DNA of 64,000 bases from Eulemur rufifrons (taxonomy: Eukaryota > Chordata > Mammalia > Primates > Lemuridae): assembly GCF_041146395.1 (NCBI RefSeq), contig NC_090995.1:10828501-10892500 (forward strand). The letters are read 5' to 3'. The position numbers and the translations under genes are program-made. Within the stretch, counting starts at the first letter, position 1. The number at the start of each line of letters is the position of its first letter. Below the pieces are notes generated by a model. That model made no database searches, was not told the origin of the DNA, and was given only the letters and a program-made list of their open reading frames with translations. Below are positions 11,660 through 47,079 of this stretch, piece by piece.

Positions 11660-12100
11660 AAGTGTTATAAGGTAGATAGGTATCCCTGTTTATAGATGAA
11701 GAAACTGAGCATTAGTAAAGCCTTCACAGAAATGACACAGCCAGTAAGTGGTAAAATATGTGTTTTAACTTAAAACTCTTTGTTGCTCTTACCAAGGTAG
11801 AATTGTAGAACTATTGATGGTGTGGATATTTATCAAATATGCTTTGATGATGTAAGTTTGATTTTATATGTAAATACTAATAAATTCTATGTGAAAATGT
11901 AATAAGCTCTTTATAACAATGCACCAGTTCCTATGCCTGGCCATACAGTATCTCTTATTCTCAAAATATTCCTGTAAGTAAGTGGTATCTCCATTTTATG
12001 GAAGAGAAAACTAAGGTTTAAGCAGGTTGTCATTTGCCCAAGATCATATAGTTGGTAAATGGTGGAGCCATGATCTGAGTTGAGAATCTAGGATGAACCT
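11660..12100. repeat. Two MIR-like fragments
   Basis: About 11690-11760 (gatgaagaaactgagcattag...cacagccagtaagtgg) and about 11920-12090 (tctcttattctc...ccattttatggaagagaaaactaagg...gcccaagatcatatag) both read as MIR 3' halves. Confidence 0.6.
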
Positions 12101-12443
12101 AAGTCTATCAAAATAACCTTCTGTTTTTGCTTTGCATCACTGAATAAAGTCTCTAAGCTTAAAATTTTTAACTCATAGCTCCTCTTTTTGAAGATAATGC
12201 ATTTTTCACATCTCAAAAATCATGTGCTATTGAATTGTCTTACTAGATTTTAAAGGAGTTCTTTTCTGACATAAAATAATGAGCTGAAGTGAATTAATTA
12301 TGTGACATCATAAAAACAGTTATTTTTACTTTTTAAAATAACGATTGATATAGTTATTTTACATCTATAGTATTAGCAAATTATAATTGCTAATGACAGT
12401 TTTTTTCTTTTGGTTTGTCTCTGTTTTATTGTTGACTTTTCAG

Positions 12444-12593
12444 TCACAGCAAACTGTACAATGGCACTTGAGTTGGTTTGGAAAATGCCTGAAGTTTAGT
12501 GGCTACATCTACCTTCTGCCTTTTCCCCACCCTTTAAAAAAGAATAAATGGGATGTTTGAGAAGAGTGATATATTAAAAGAAGAGTTTTGCAA
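12444..12593 (+). other. KLHL8: KLHL8 5' UTR part of exon 2, with upstream ORFs
   Basis: The acceptor polypyrimidine-AG ends at 12443 (tgttgacttttcag). The 150 bases before the start codon contain upstream AUGs at 12461, 12485, 12548 and 12553. The first gives a 12-codon ORF ending at 12499. The third gives a 9-codon ORF ending at 12577. The fourth, with G at -3, runs to 12612 and so overlaps the KLHL8 start in another frame. The acceptor is inferred from sequence only. Confidence 0.65.
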
Positions 12594-34081
<21,488 letters not shown>

Positions 34082-36712
34082 TTTGAATTTCAGCCACCAA
34101 CAATGGAGTCCTATCTGATCGGCAGGAAAGACAACCAAGATTTTGAGATGACCACCTTTGAGCAGTTTTTAACTACAGCTAGAGTCTTAGTTAAGTGTTA
34201 ACTGTTGTATTGTGACTAAGTACAACTTTTGGAATGGTAGCTGAAGAATTGTTAGTAATAAAGTTAAATTTGATAATTCCTGCTGTAGCAAACAATGGAG
34301 TAGGGAAGGAAGACAGTCTAACTTAAAAGCAAACCTGCTCCAAAAAGATACTTAAAGGAGTATCAAAACCTTGAAATCTTTTTTTTTTTAATTTGGATGA
34401 ATCAAAATATAATTTGTTGAGTTTTACCTTTTCTTTTGCCTAAAGGTATTAACCTCAGGCAGTGGATTTTTTTCCTAGAGGGAAGATTAGAACCTATTCA
34501 TCAACACAAGGACACGTAAGAGACCTGTTCCTTTTGAAGATCATTTCTACGTGGTGCTGATGAATTTATGCCTTGCTTTTTTCCTATGTGTCGATTTTTC
34601 AATTTCTTGGATATTTACAGAAGTAGAAAAATGTGTCGTCTTTTTGAGTGCCACTTGGCTGCATTTTTAGCTTATAGGAGTGCTATGAGAATTCTTTAAT
34701 TTCAGTTGGAATTGCCAGGGCACCGAAAGACCATCCAAAAGAGTTTATAGTTTCATTTTTTTCATCTCATGCAAAAAGTGTTTCATAATAAGCAAAACGT
34801 GAACCAGAGGAAATATTATATTAGAGAAAGTTTTAGATTTGTCATTACTCTAGTGCGAAGGATTGATACAGAATGTGATTCTTTAGTATGGGGAATCTGA
34901 AAAAACCTTGAACTCTCTTCTTTAATCATTTGATTTTGAACCCAGGATTTATTATCTTTCTATTCTGTTACTTGCCACCATTCTGGTTTTCCCCACTGTA
35001 CAGAATCTGGATTTATTTATTATCAGAATATGAATACGTTTTTACAGAAACCCTTTATGGACTGCCATTTATTAATTAGTTCAGTCCCATCATTAACCAA
35101 TAAAACGTTGGTAAAAACAGAAAAATGGAAACTACTGTTTTTCTCCTTATATTTAATCCCCTCCAGTATATTTATTGACATTTAATTGAAAATATTTCTG
35201 TATATTAATTTGAAGCCAGGATATTGAGGCGCTTACTGATTTAACAGCTTTTCATGGTTTTTACCAGCATTGTAAAATGGCCTATTCATTAAATGTATAT
35301 ATTTTTATAAATATTTATTAAGAGCAGTAAAATATCCTATTTTGTATTTGCAGTGTAGTTTGGCACCTCTCTTCCAGGCCTTCCTACATTTTCATTTAGT
35401 TTTGCCTTAGAATTTATTGCAGTTCGCTGCTGGCCAGTTACGTTTCATAAGGGAAGCTGGGGCAGTGAAAAACACTCCCCCATCCATCCAGCCCAGAAGT
35501 TCATTGACGAATTAATAGCTTGTACGGTCTCATTAAATGGGATCCTGGACATGCCAGTATAGTAGGGTGGGAAAGCCACATTATAAAAGCCAGTACGTAC
35601 TGGGTATATCAAACCAGAAAAAGAACAAATTTTAAGAGGGCTCAGGCTGGCAGATAAACGTCTTTCATGAAGCAGATTTAAATGTTCCCGAATTACGCTA
35701 TTAGTATTTTTTCTGCTGTCACTTGTGGACAAGTTCATAAATCATTGCTGGATCTGGACCAGTGTTCTCTTGTGCAACAACCGTATTTCAGTCAGTTCCA
35801 AAAGCATTTAAATCTCTAGCACTTAGTGGATTTGCTGCAAGCCTCAAAACCTGGCTGCAGCTGTCCGTTTTTCTCGTGTCTAATGGAGTTCTTGTGTTAT
35901 ACTGCTTGTTTAGCTATGCTTACTAGTATGTTTGTTGTATTTATTTTCAGGAGGGGAAGGATCTTATTATTTTCTAAGATTATTTAAAATGGTTTTTTTC
36001 TTTAACATATTTCTGCCTTTGTTAAGTGTATAGAGTTTGGGGGCATAAGTATTACATCTTCATTACTGGTTTTTATGATACAGCGGTCCTCTAACATACT
36101 AAGTTGGAGCCCTCACCATCCATAGAATATGAAATGCTCACAAGGACAGTAAAGTGGAGTAAAGGGAACACGTGGCTGGCTGTTACGTTGTGTGTGGGCA
36201 GTCTTGCCTTGCCTTGAAGGACCTGACAATAGTGTGAAAAGATAAATAGCATAATCAGTACCCACAGTCTCTTTATTGGACAGAAGCACATTCTTTGAGA
36301 TATAAAATGAGAATCAGGCTGAAGGAATCATGAAATTGAAAAATGATTATATTCATAGGTGAAGAGATGAAATATTCAACTCTTCAGAGAAGAGGGCTAC
36401 TTTACTGTGAGGCCTATCACTTTAACCTCAGAGGTTAACAGCACCTACCCAAAAGTGATACAAAATAGACTAAAATATTGAAATTTTAAATGGAAAAGAG
36501 AAACAGCGAAAATGTGCATATTTCTTCAAGGAATGTTTCTAGGTGCTTCCGTGTGATTCTCAGTTGGTCCTTAAAGCCACTGCTTTACTATTAAATAGAT
36601 TGCACCGCCACTTTAAAAGCAAATTACTTTGATTTTGTTTTTGACTAATTTCACTATATCATGTAACTGATTATTTCCAAAATATGTGAATAAACTTTGT
36701 ACTCCCTTTAAG
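34082..36712 (+). other. KLHL8: KLHL8 3' UTR (end approximate)
   Basis: About 2.6 kb of A/T-rich, repeat-free sequence follows the stop. AATAAA signals occur at 34257-34262, 35099-35104 and 36689-36694. The last is the best candidate for the distal end because repeat-rich intergenic sequence with an Alu begins at 36918. Absence of Alus over 2.6 kb, unlike both flanks, fits transcribed and constrained sequence. Use of each signal is inferred. Confidence 0.6.
36689..36694 (+). terminator. KLHL8: Candidate distal KLHL8 polyadenylation signal
   Basis: AATAAA in gtgaataaactttgtactcc, followed by T-containing sequence. Proximal alternatives lie at 34257 and 35099. Confidence 0.5.
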
Positions 36713-36917
36713 GAATGTCATTCATTCTCTTAATTCCAAAGTGAACTTTGAATTTATAATGCTGTTAAATGCCTAGATAAGGGGTTATTGAAATTGCATA
36801 AACTATTCTTGAAAACGGTAAACTTGAGAATTTTCTTTGCTGCCTTTTTCTCTATGTCTTATATGATAAAGGGAGAATGCGTTTAAAATCTAATTCATGT
36901 TTTATCAGTTAAGAATG

Positions 36918-37259
36918 GGCCGGGCGCGGTGGCTCACGCCTGTAATCCTAGCACTCTGGGAGGCCGAGGTGGGCGGATCGTTTGAGCTCAGGAGTTCGAG
37001 ACCAGCCTGAGCAAGAGCGAGACCCCATCTCTACTAAAAATAGAAAGAAATTATATGGACAGCTAAAAATATATATATAGAAAAAATTAGCCGGGCATGG
37101 TGGTGCATGCCTGTAGTCCCAGCTACTCGGGAGGCTGAGACAGGAGGATCCCTTGAGCTCAGGAGTCTGAGGTTGCTGTGAGCTAGGCTGACGCCATGGC
37201 ACTCACTCTAGCCTGGGCAACAGAGTGAGACTCTGTCTCAAAAAAAAAAAAAAAAAAAA
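36918..37259 (+). repeat. Alu SINE, lemur type, with target duplication
   Basis: Full copy with the linker ggacagctaaaaatatatat and an uninterrupted A-tail. Short duplication aagaatg on both sides (about 36911 and 37259). It looks young. Confidence 0.95.
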
Positions 37260-38013
37260 GAATGTATCTGTGGTTTCTCAGACCAGACTTGTAAAGAAAT
37301 TATTATTGGGATGTCATTGGCAATGTCTCTTTCCCCCTCTTGTGAAATTACAAGTGGCAATAAAACTTCTCTATAATATTTTCCTAAAACCATTTATAAA
37401 TTTATGTTATAACACTCCAGCAAATCAGAATGATAAGTAATTATATATACTACCAAGTGCTGATATCAAAGAGTTGGGGTCACATCAGTGCCATTTATTA
37501 ATTCAAAATAAATTGCAGATATCTATTGAAAAGAACTTCTTTCTATATGGTCTTTGTAACTTTGCTTCTCATTATTTGCTTGCTAGAGGATTATGTCAAA
37601 ACTGTGTAATTGTTTATTCTCTATCCCTCAAATACAAAATTGATTTAGTAAGTTGGCTATCATGTTTTTTTCTTATACAAAGAATCTTTATCTGAAAATA
37701 GAAAGTTCTTTGTTAGCCTTACAATAATTAAAGGGTAAAGGCAACTGATACAAAGTAGTTTCACGAATCTTAAGCAGTTGTCTTTTATAGTAATTTCAGA
37801 TTTGTGCTACGTAGAAACGAGACTCTCTGCATTAAGGTAACTGTCGTCCTTCCAAGTAGTAACGTTCATGAAGTGGTGGCTCTTTTTAACGCAGTGTTGC
37901 CATTGCCAAAAACGTTTCTGAAACTCATCTGTGAAAATAGCCTGAAGAGTTCATTTGTAAGTCACTCGAGAGTATTAGCCTCATTACAGTCATGTGTTAA
38001 TTTTGACCAGAAT

Positions 38014-38144
38014 ATGGCCGGGACAGTGGCTTTGCGCCTGTAATTCCAGCACTTCAGAAGCTGATGTGGGAGGATCGCTTATTGCTCAGGAGTTCCAGAC
38101 CAGCCTGGGCAAGATAGACTCTGTCTTGACGAAAATAAACTATT
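38014..38144 (+). repeat. Single-arm Alu element with long target duplication
   Basis: Only one arm (tggccgggacagtggctttgcgcc...actctgtcttgacg). Flanked by ttttgaccagaat (38001-38013 and 38145-38157), so the monomer inserted as such and was not produced by later deletion. Confidence 0.8.
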
Positions 38145-38839
38145 TTTTGACCAGAATCTTAATTATGGACCAGTGCACTTTATTCATCAGACTTGACTCA
38201 AAATATTTTATGGCCGTTTCCACAGGTGAAATCTACTCTCCAAGAATTAAGGTTTTCCACTACTGATAACAATGTTTTCAAAAGTAAACAGTTCCAATGA
38301 AAGATTTCCAAAAATAATCCTGAGCACTAGTACGGTCAGTGAAAGAGGTGTACGGCCTCTTTGCGGTGCAGCCTTATTTGAATGCAAAAATTCTGGTGTA
38401 TCTTTTGGTTGTTTTTACCAAGTCACTCTTCTATTATCTTAGTGGTTGAGGCTAAATTCAGTCCACCTGAACAAACGTACTAGAGTATAAGGGGTTTCTT
38501 AGATTTGAGTAATAGCCATGGGGAGTATTAACTACCATTTTTTAAAATATCGTATGTAGCAGTCCCTGTATGATAACATTTTTGGCCTTTACAGTAATTC
38601 TGCATTTTACAGTTAACAAAATAGGCTCAAAGACATTAATGAACTTGTCAAGATCCACAGCGAATTAGTGGTACACCAGGACTCTTTGTGACTAAAAAAC
38701 TCAAAACTATTCCACTTCCATGAGCTCATACCTCTGCTTTCACAAGGTAATATAGCATATGTACATTTAGGGAAAGATGATTTCCTGTATCACAGTCTCT
38801 TTTAGCAGTGTGAAAGTATTTCCGGTCACTGTGTGTCTA

Positions 38840-39600
38840 TATTTAATATTTGATACATACATAAACATAGAAGTTATGAAGCATAATAGTAACCCACCTG
38901 TGTAACCCCTAATTAAGAACTAGAACATTTCTGGTAGTTTCAACCCTACCTTTGTGTTCCTTCTCAATTCCAGTCCCGGCCTACCCTTTTCTTCAGAGGG
39001 ACATTGTCTTGAATCTATCATTTCTTTGTTTTTTTTTTTTTCTTTTATTTTTACACGTCCGTAAACCACATATTGTTTACTTTTGTTCATGAGCTTTATA
39101 AAAGACAGTATCATACTATATATAGTCTTATGTAATTTGATGTTTTTATTCAACAGGTGCAGTTTTACAATTTATGTTGGGTACGGTTTTCACTTTTTTT
39201 TCTTTCACAAATAATGTTGAAGTGAACATTCATTTACAGTTTCTTGGTGCTCATGTCCAAGAGTTTCTTCAGAGTGTATGCCTAGAAGCAAAGTTGGTAA
39301 TTGGTAAGGTATGTGCCTGATCAGCTTCATGACAGTTTGAAAAGATAATGCCAAGTTGTTTTCCCAAATGTTTGTGCCTACATTGGTGATACAATGGTGA
39401 GCATTGCTGCTTTCCACAGTGGTTGTGCCAGCTGACAATACGATTTCTCCTTCGCTGGCTATTGTAAGACCTAATTCTTGCCAATTGGGTAGGTGTAAAG
39501 TGGTATTTTATTGTGGCGTTAATTTTCATTTTCCTGATTATTAATAAGTTGAACATATTTTTATGTTAGTCATTCCTGTGTCTTCTGTGAAATAATTCTC
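38840..39600. mobile_element. L1-type fragments, old
   Basis: Includes 'agtttcttcagagtgtatgcctagaagcaaagttggtaa...gcattgctgctttccacagtggttgtgccagc', common in old mammalian L1 tails. Strongly decayed. Confidence 0.5.
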
Positions 39601-39646
39601 GATATCTTGTTCATTTTTCTGTTTTTTCTCTTATTAAGAGTTCTTG

Positions 39647-39980
39647 ACCGGGCGTGGTGGCTCACGCCTGTAATCCTAGCACTCTGGGAGGCCGAGGTGG
39701 GAGGATTGTTCGAGGTCAGGAGTTCGAGGCCAGCCTGAGCAAGAGTGAGACCCTGTCTCTACTAAAAATAGAAAGAAATTAGCTGGACAACTAAAAATAT
39801 ATACAGAAAAAAATTAGCTGGGCATGGTGGCACATGCCTGTAGTCCCAGCTACTCGGGAGGCTGAGGCAGGAGGATCGCTTGAGCCCAGGAGTTTGAGGT
39901 TGCTGTGAGTGAGGCTGACGCCACGGCACTCTAGCCCGGGCAACAGAGTGAGACTCTGTCTCAGAAAAAAAAAAAAAAAA
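39647..39980 (+). repeat. Alu SINE, lemur type
   Basis: Full copy with the extended linker and A-tail, inserted in L1-like sequence. Confidence 0.94.
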
Positions 39981-39984
39981 TTCT

Positions 39985-41710
39985 TCATAAAATTCAAGAT
40001 ACTAATCTTTTTGTTCTTTATCTTTTGTTGCATATATCTTCTCCCGGTTTGTGGCTTATCTTTTCACTTTGGTTTTTTGTGAACAAAACTTTTTAACTTT
40101 AATATATTCAAATGTGAGTCCTTTTGGTGTCTTAAGAAATAAGAGTTCTCTATCCCAACGTCATAGGTGCTTATAGTCTCTTCTAAATATCAAAAATGTC
40201 TCATAGTTAAGTCTCTAATCCACCTGGAATTGATTTATATATGTGTGTGATAAATAAAAATTTTCACTTTTTTACTATGTAGAAAACCAATTTCCTCTGT
40301 ACCTTTTATTGACCAATCCATGCTTTCCTCAGAGACTTAGGCTACAATGGCAAATTTCCATGTAAGTAAATGTTTATTTTGGGACTTTCTGTTCTGTTCC
40401 ATTGGTCAATTTGCCTAATAACCAAGGACCAAGTAGCACATTAGTTTAATTGCTGTAACTTGATTATATGTCTTGATACATGGTAGGGCCAGTCTCTCCC
40501 CATTTTATTTTTCTTAAGGAGTGTTCTTGGCTTTTTGCTCTTTTATTCAATATGAAAATCAGTTTGTCAAATTCCTTGAGGATGAAAAACAAGCAGCTCT
40601 AGAAGATTCATTCCTCCCCTCCCTCCCTCCCACTGTCCTACCCCGAAATCCCATTTAATCTGTAGACTGCTAAGGGACTATTGACAGCTCTACAGTATTG
40701 AATCTTCCTAGGTTTTGCTACTCGTTATGAGGACAAGGAAGTTATGATTTGCTGAGCTTTTATTATAAAATGTTGAATTTCATGGAACACCTTTTTTTCA
40801 TCTCTTGAGGTAAGTGTATATTTTTTCTACTTAATCTGGTGATGTGGTGAATTGAAATATATTTAAAGATACATGAATGTTGAGCCATCTTTACATTCTT
40901 GGGACAAGCCCAAGTTGATCATTAAATAGTGATTGTTTAAAAAATATATACTCCCGTAGTTTGCTAATGTTTTGCTTTGGACTTTTGCATCTACTCATGA
41001 GTAGAATTGGGCTATAATTTTTCTTTCTTATACTGTCCTTGTCTGTCTGTTTTTATAGTTTTACTCACAGAATTGAGTTACGGAGTATTCTTTTTTCTAT
41101 TTTCTGAAGTATTTAACATTAAAATAATCCATTTCTGGACATTTGATAGAACTTACTAGTAAAACCACTTGGACCTACAGTTTTCTTTTGAGGAAAAAGT
41201 TTTAACTACCAATTCACTATCTTTTTGGTTCATTTGGGATTTTTATTTTGAGTCAGTGTCAGTAAGCTTTATTTTTAAAAATTCCATTAGTTGCTGGACC
41301 TCATAGGTTTTATATGTATTATTATCATTAATGTTTGCTTCCAGATGTGTTTAAAATGTTCATTACAAGTTTTTCTTTGACCCATGAATTTTGAAGTATA
41401 CTTTTAAATTATAATTAAAAAAAAATTGTAATTTCATTTGGTCAGAAGTCAGGATCTGTGTGATTCCACCTCTTGGAAATGTATCGAAACTTGTTTTATG
41501 GCCAGTTATGAAATTTTGCAATTATTTATGTATTCTTGGAAAGTCTGACTCTGATGTTTTGGTGCAATTTCTATATTTGTACATTTTATCAAATTGTGTC
41601 GTGCAAGTCTTACGCTGTAATTCGCCATTTTTTTCTTTTGGCTGTTTGATCTGTCAACAGAGGAAAGTGTATGTTGAATTACATCTTACGATTCGCTTTC
41701 ATCGTGTGTG
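39985..41710 (-). mobile_element. L1 ORF2 remnant, reverse
   Basis: Read on the - strand it has L1 ORF2 order (complement of 'ccattggtcaatttgcctaat...ggtagggccagtctctcccc', 'tccacctggaattgatttatat', 'ggctataatttttctttctta'). Multiple stops and indels; no function expected. Confidence 0.65.
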
Positions 41711-41742
41711 TGTGTAGATTTTTTGACGAGGTATATGCTAAT

Positions 41743-42067
41743 TTTTTAGAAAAAGAACACTATTCTTGCTCAGTCACCTTGGCTAGAGTAACAGTGGCAT
41801 GATCATAGCTCACAGCAACCTCAAAACTCCTTGGCTCAAGCAATCCTCCTGCCTCAGCCTCCCAAGTAGCTGGGACTATAGGCGTGCACCCCCACGGCCC
41901 GGCTAATTTTTTCATTTTTAGTTGCCTGGCTAATTTCTTTCTATTTTTTCATAGAGACAGGGTCTCGCTCTTGCTCACGCTGGTCTCGAACTCCTGAGCT
42001 CAAGCGATCGTTCCACCTCGGCCTCCCAGAGTGCTAGAATTACAGGCGTGAGCCACCGTGCCTGGCC
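41743..42067 (-). repeat. Alu SINE, inverted
   Basis: Inverted two-arm Alu whose tail is replaced by ttttttagaaaaagaacac. Ends at gagccaccgtgcctggcc. Confidence 0.9.
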
Positions 42068-42411
42068 AGGACTTACTCTTTTTCTTTGGTTTCTTATTTT
42101 GGGGACACTTCATGTCCCCATATAGTTATCTTTATATCCTGTAGCCAGTAATTCTAGGATCTGAAGTCTTTGGGGTTCTGAATGTGTTTATATTCTCTGC
42201 TGAACGTTTCCTTAGGGTGTGTCATTCTTCCTGTGCTTGGTGATTTTTATTTGTAGATGTACACTTAGTTGAACCCGTGGGACCAGACGTTCTAAATTGG
42301 GAAAGTTCTCTGTCAGGTTTTGCATGTTTCTCCAGATCGGGGAACAAAACTGACCTGGGACATGTTAGCTCTCTTCTTGGCTCCTCCCCTTGCTGTGGCT
42401 CCAGGACTTAG

Positions 42412-42901
<490 letters not shown>

Positions 42902-43664
42902 GTATTTTGTTTATAGTTTTAACTGAGAACTATTAAATACTAATGGGAGAGCTCTTCAGATGATCTTGTCTCTCATAACCCCACCAGTCACTACCATTCT
43001 AGAAGGCAAAGAAAAGGCCTAGTTTTGTCTTGATACTCACTTTTCTCTGACATGCCACTGTATTTCTCTGTAAAATTTGTTGAATATCTTCCTTAGACCT
43101 TAACAGAATGAGCTTTTTGGTCCCTTATATTTATTATACCTGAAATTTCTTAAGTAAATGTAAACTAGGAGATCATGAAAGGAACTGTAAGACTATTCGG
43201 TATTTTAGAAAGCCCTTTCACGACCTGTCACTACAAGTGTCTCTCTCTGCCCGTCCAGTCCCGGGTATCAGTTATGTTAGATGATGGCAGTCCCTCAGCA
43301 CACTGCTGTGTTGTAAATCCCTTCATAATTGTGGCTCCAGAGTACAGACGGAGATTCAGAAAATAATTGCATTCTGCCTGAAACTTTACAACCTTTCTTT
43401 TTAAACCAGTGTTTCTGTTTAATATAACAAATGTAACAGCCTTTGGCCAAAAGTAATAAAATTCTTACCTGACCATAAATCCCCTGATTTCCCCTTGTTC
43501 GTTCGCAAATAGTGATCTTTTTTCCTGTCTGGAAACCAGATCTCAGAACTGAATGACATCGTAGCTGTTTGCATCACATCCTGATACACGGTGCATTTGT
43601 TTTCATTCACTTGTTTCAGTTCCCAGTACCTCTTCTAACGCAGGACTAAATCAGTGCAGTTTGG

Positions 43665-44690
<1,026 letters not shown>

Positions 44691-44734
44691 GTGTGACTAT
44701 GGTTAAATCAAGGTATGGTCCTTTAAAACAGCAT

Positions 44735-45058
44735 CTTTCGTGCTGCGGTCCCCCACTGTCAGGCTGCAGTGCGGTGCCGGTCTGTGGCCTGTTAGGGACC
44801 GGGCTGCAGAGTTCGTTCCCCACCCCCGCACCCTGCCTCCCGTGCGTGGAAGAGTCGTCTTCCATGAAACCTGGGAACCAAGGGCTGCAGAGCAGGTGGT
44901 GAGCAGCGGCCAAGGGAGCGGAGCTTCCTCTGCATTTACAGCCGCTCCCCTCGCTCTCAGCACGCCTGAGCTCCGCCTTCCCTCCTTTCCCCTCTTCCCA
45001 CCAGGTGAAAAAATTGTCTTCCCTGAAATCGGTCCCTGGTGCCAAAAAGGCTGGGGGC
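44735..45058 (-). mobile_element. DNA transposon fragment (hAT-like, tentative)
   Basis: Opens with 'gtgctgcggtcccccactgtc' and closes with 'gaaatcggtccctggtgccaaaaaggctgggggctg'. The ends are roughly complementary (ggtcccccac / gctgggggctg). 'ggtctgtggcctgttagggaccgggctgcag' and 'tttacagccgctcccct' recur in a common mammalian DNA transposon. GC-rich, so long open frames here on both strands are chance. Confidence 0.5.
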
Positions 45059-47079
45059 TGGTAAGGAAACGGTGGCCCTCTGGTGGCTCATTCGGCACAT
45101 TGCACTTGGGAAATGGGCACGAATGAGAAGTCTAAAGCTCAAAGCTGGCTTCTTAAACTTGACATTCATTTCACGGTGTGCCTGCATTGTTTACCACCCT
45201 GAGCGCGATCGGAGCCAAGTTTCAAAATGTTTTCCTCGTTACCACAATTAATAATGCTCGGGAGTTGGGCTCCTGGGCTGTGGCTTTGCCTTAATCCCAG
45301 GAGGAACATCATGGTCAGAACAGTGTGTGTGTTTCAGATCTCCTCCACTGTACGCACTGAGACCTTCCGGTATAACAAGAGTCTCTCCGTGTGGAGTGGC
45401 CGATGCCTCCAAAGGAGGGGAGAAAAAGGCCAGAGAGAGTTTTTGTTGACACAAACCTACCACCTCCCTTCAATCCAGAGCCAGAGGAATAAATAACTTT
45501 TACTAGCGGCATGAACGTAAGTTCTTTTTAATGAATTACACATAAATGGAGCGTCTGGTGGCTCACTGGCATTTTCAGGTAACACTTTATAAATATGCCT
45601 GTGGAGAGTTGTAAAATTTTTAGGAGAATGGGGCTCTGCTGAAAGGAGAGAACACAACGCATGTTAAAAAAAAAAAAAAAAAAATTAGTGAAAAGGTTGA
45701 GCTAAGCAAGGAAACTGACCCAGGGATTTACTTATTCAGGGAATGTGGATTTGGTAAGTAAAGAAAGATGTGGCTTCAGGAAATTAAGGTAACAGAACCA
45801 AACGTTTAATGACTTAATGTAAGAACCTACAAGTTTTTGCTTTAAAAGCTATCGCACAAGTGATGTCACTCATTTTTTTTTTTTTTTTTTTTAAGAAAAC
45901 GAAGAGAATGTATAGACGTGTAATTTCCCTAAGCTCTTAGGCCTTAGGTTTCCAAATGACCTAACGATGCATTTTACTGTCTGGCATATGTCTGTAAAAT
46001 CGAGTATGTGCATGTATTTACACACACACGCCTGAACACAGCACAGCAGAGCGAGGCTGATGGAGCGTGTTGCCCGGGGTTGAGTTCCTGCTCTAGTCAA
46101 CTGGAGGCCGGGAGGAAGAGTGCAGGCCATCCATGTGGCATTGGGTACCCCATCAGTCTCCTTACTAACTGTGGCCTGATCCACTTATTTTATCAACTGG
46201 GGTGGATAAAGGGGCATTAAGATTAGGAGAAAGTTTAGTCAACTGCAGGGTCAATGTTGGCTATGAGGGGGGAAAAATTAACGTTTTAGGATTAAAGTAA
46301 CTTTTAAACATATCAGAACCTGTAAAATATTGCTTTTTAAAGAATTAATGTGGAGATAACTTACTCCTGGGGTGCTGTCGTCATTGTCAAAGCAGCTTAG
46401 GTAGATAATGGGGACAAATTTTTATCTGACTTTTGGAGCCAAGTCTGATGAGTTATTTATGTGGACAGTATTGTTTAACTTTTCCCAGAAAAACAACCCT
46501 AAACTAAGCAGGGTGTATGGAGGCTCGCCCATAGTTCTGAAGGCATTTTAAAGAATTATCTTCTAAATTTGTTTTGGACCAGGGCAGCAAGTGTGTAGAA
46601 ACCCCCAAGATGATTTTTAAGGACAATGGTCTTTTTAGCAAGTTCTGCATATCTTTAAACACAGTTTGACAGGAAAATATTTGATTACCAATATTTTAAT
46701 TTCATCGACTTTAACACATATTTAAACTCTTTCCCTTGTGCCAGTTACCTGGGTATCCGGTACTATATTCCCTCACCTGTAACAAAAAAGGAGAGCATTG
46801 ATTTTCAGAGCCATGTTTATTGTGGTTTCTGGTGGGTGGTTCTGCCTGACGGTAAGCTGAGGGGGCCGAGGCCTTCAGTCTTCAGGGTCACCAGCTCCAG
46901 GGCTAATGTTTATTCTTCCCTATGCTGTCCAACGTGGAGGACCCTGGTGAATTCATACTGTTGCTTCTTTTGGTTACCATTTCTTATTTGCTAGGATTTT
47001 AACCTTTAAAGCTTATTTTACGTGGTTCATGGTTTTTAAAAATTTATTTTATGCTTTTTTATCACATTGACATTTAAGT

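Noticed and set aside
12588..12593. TTG start two codons before the KLHL8 AUG
   Set aside because: The first in-frame AUG at 12594 gives the family N-terminus, and TTG starts are not expected in mammals.
42100..42118. Short hairpin ggggaca...tgtcccc
   Set aside because: A 7-bp stem of this kind occurs by chance in a window this size, and nothing around it suggests function.
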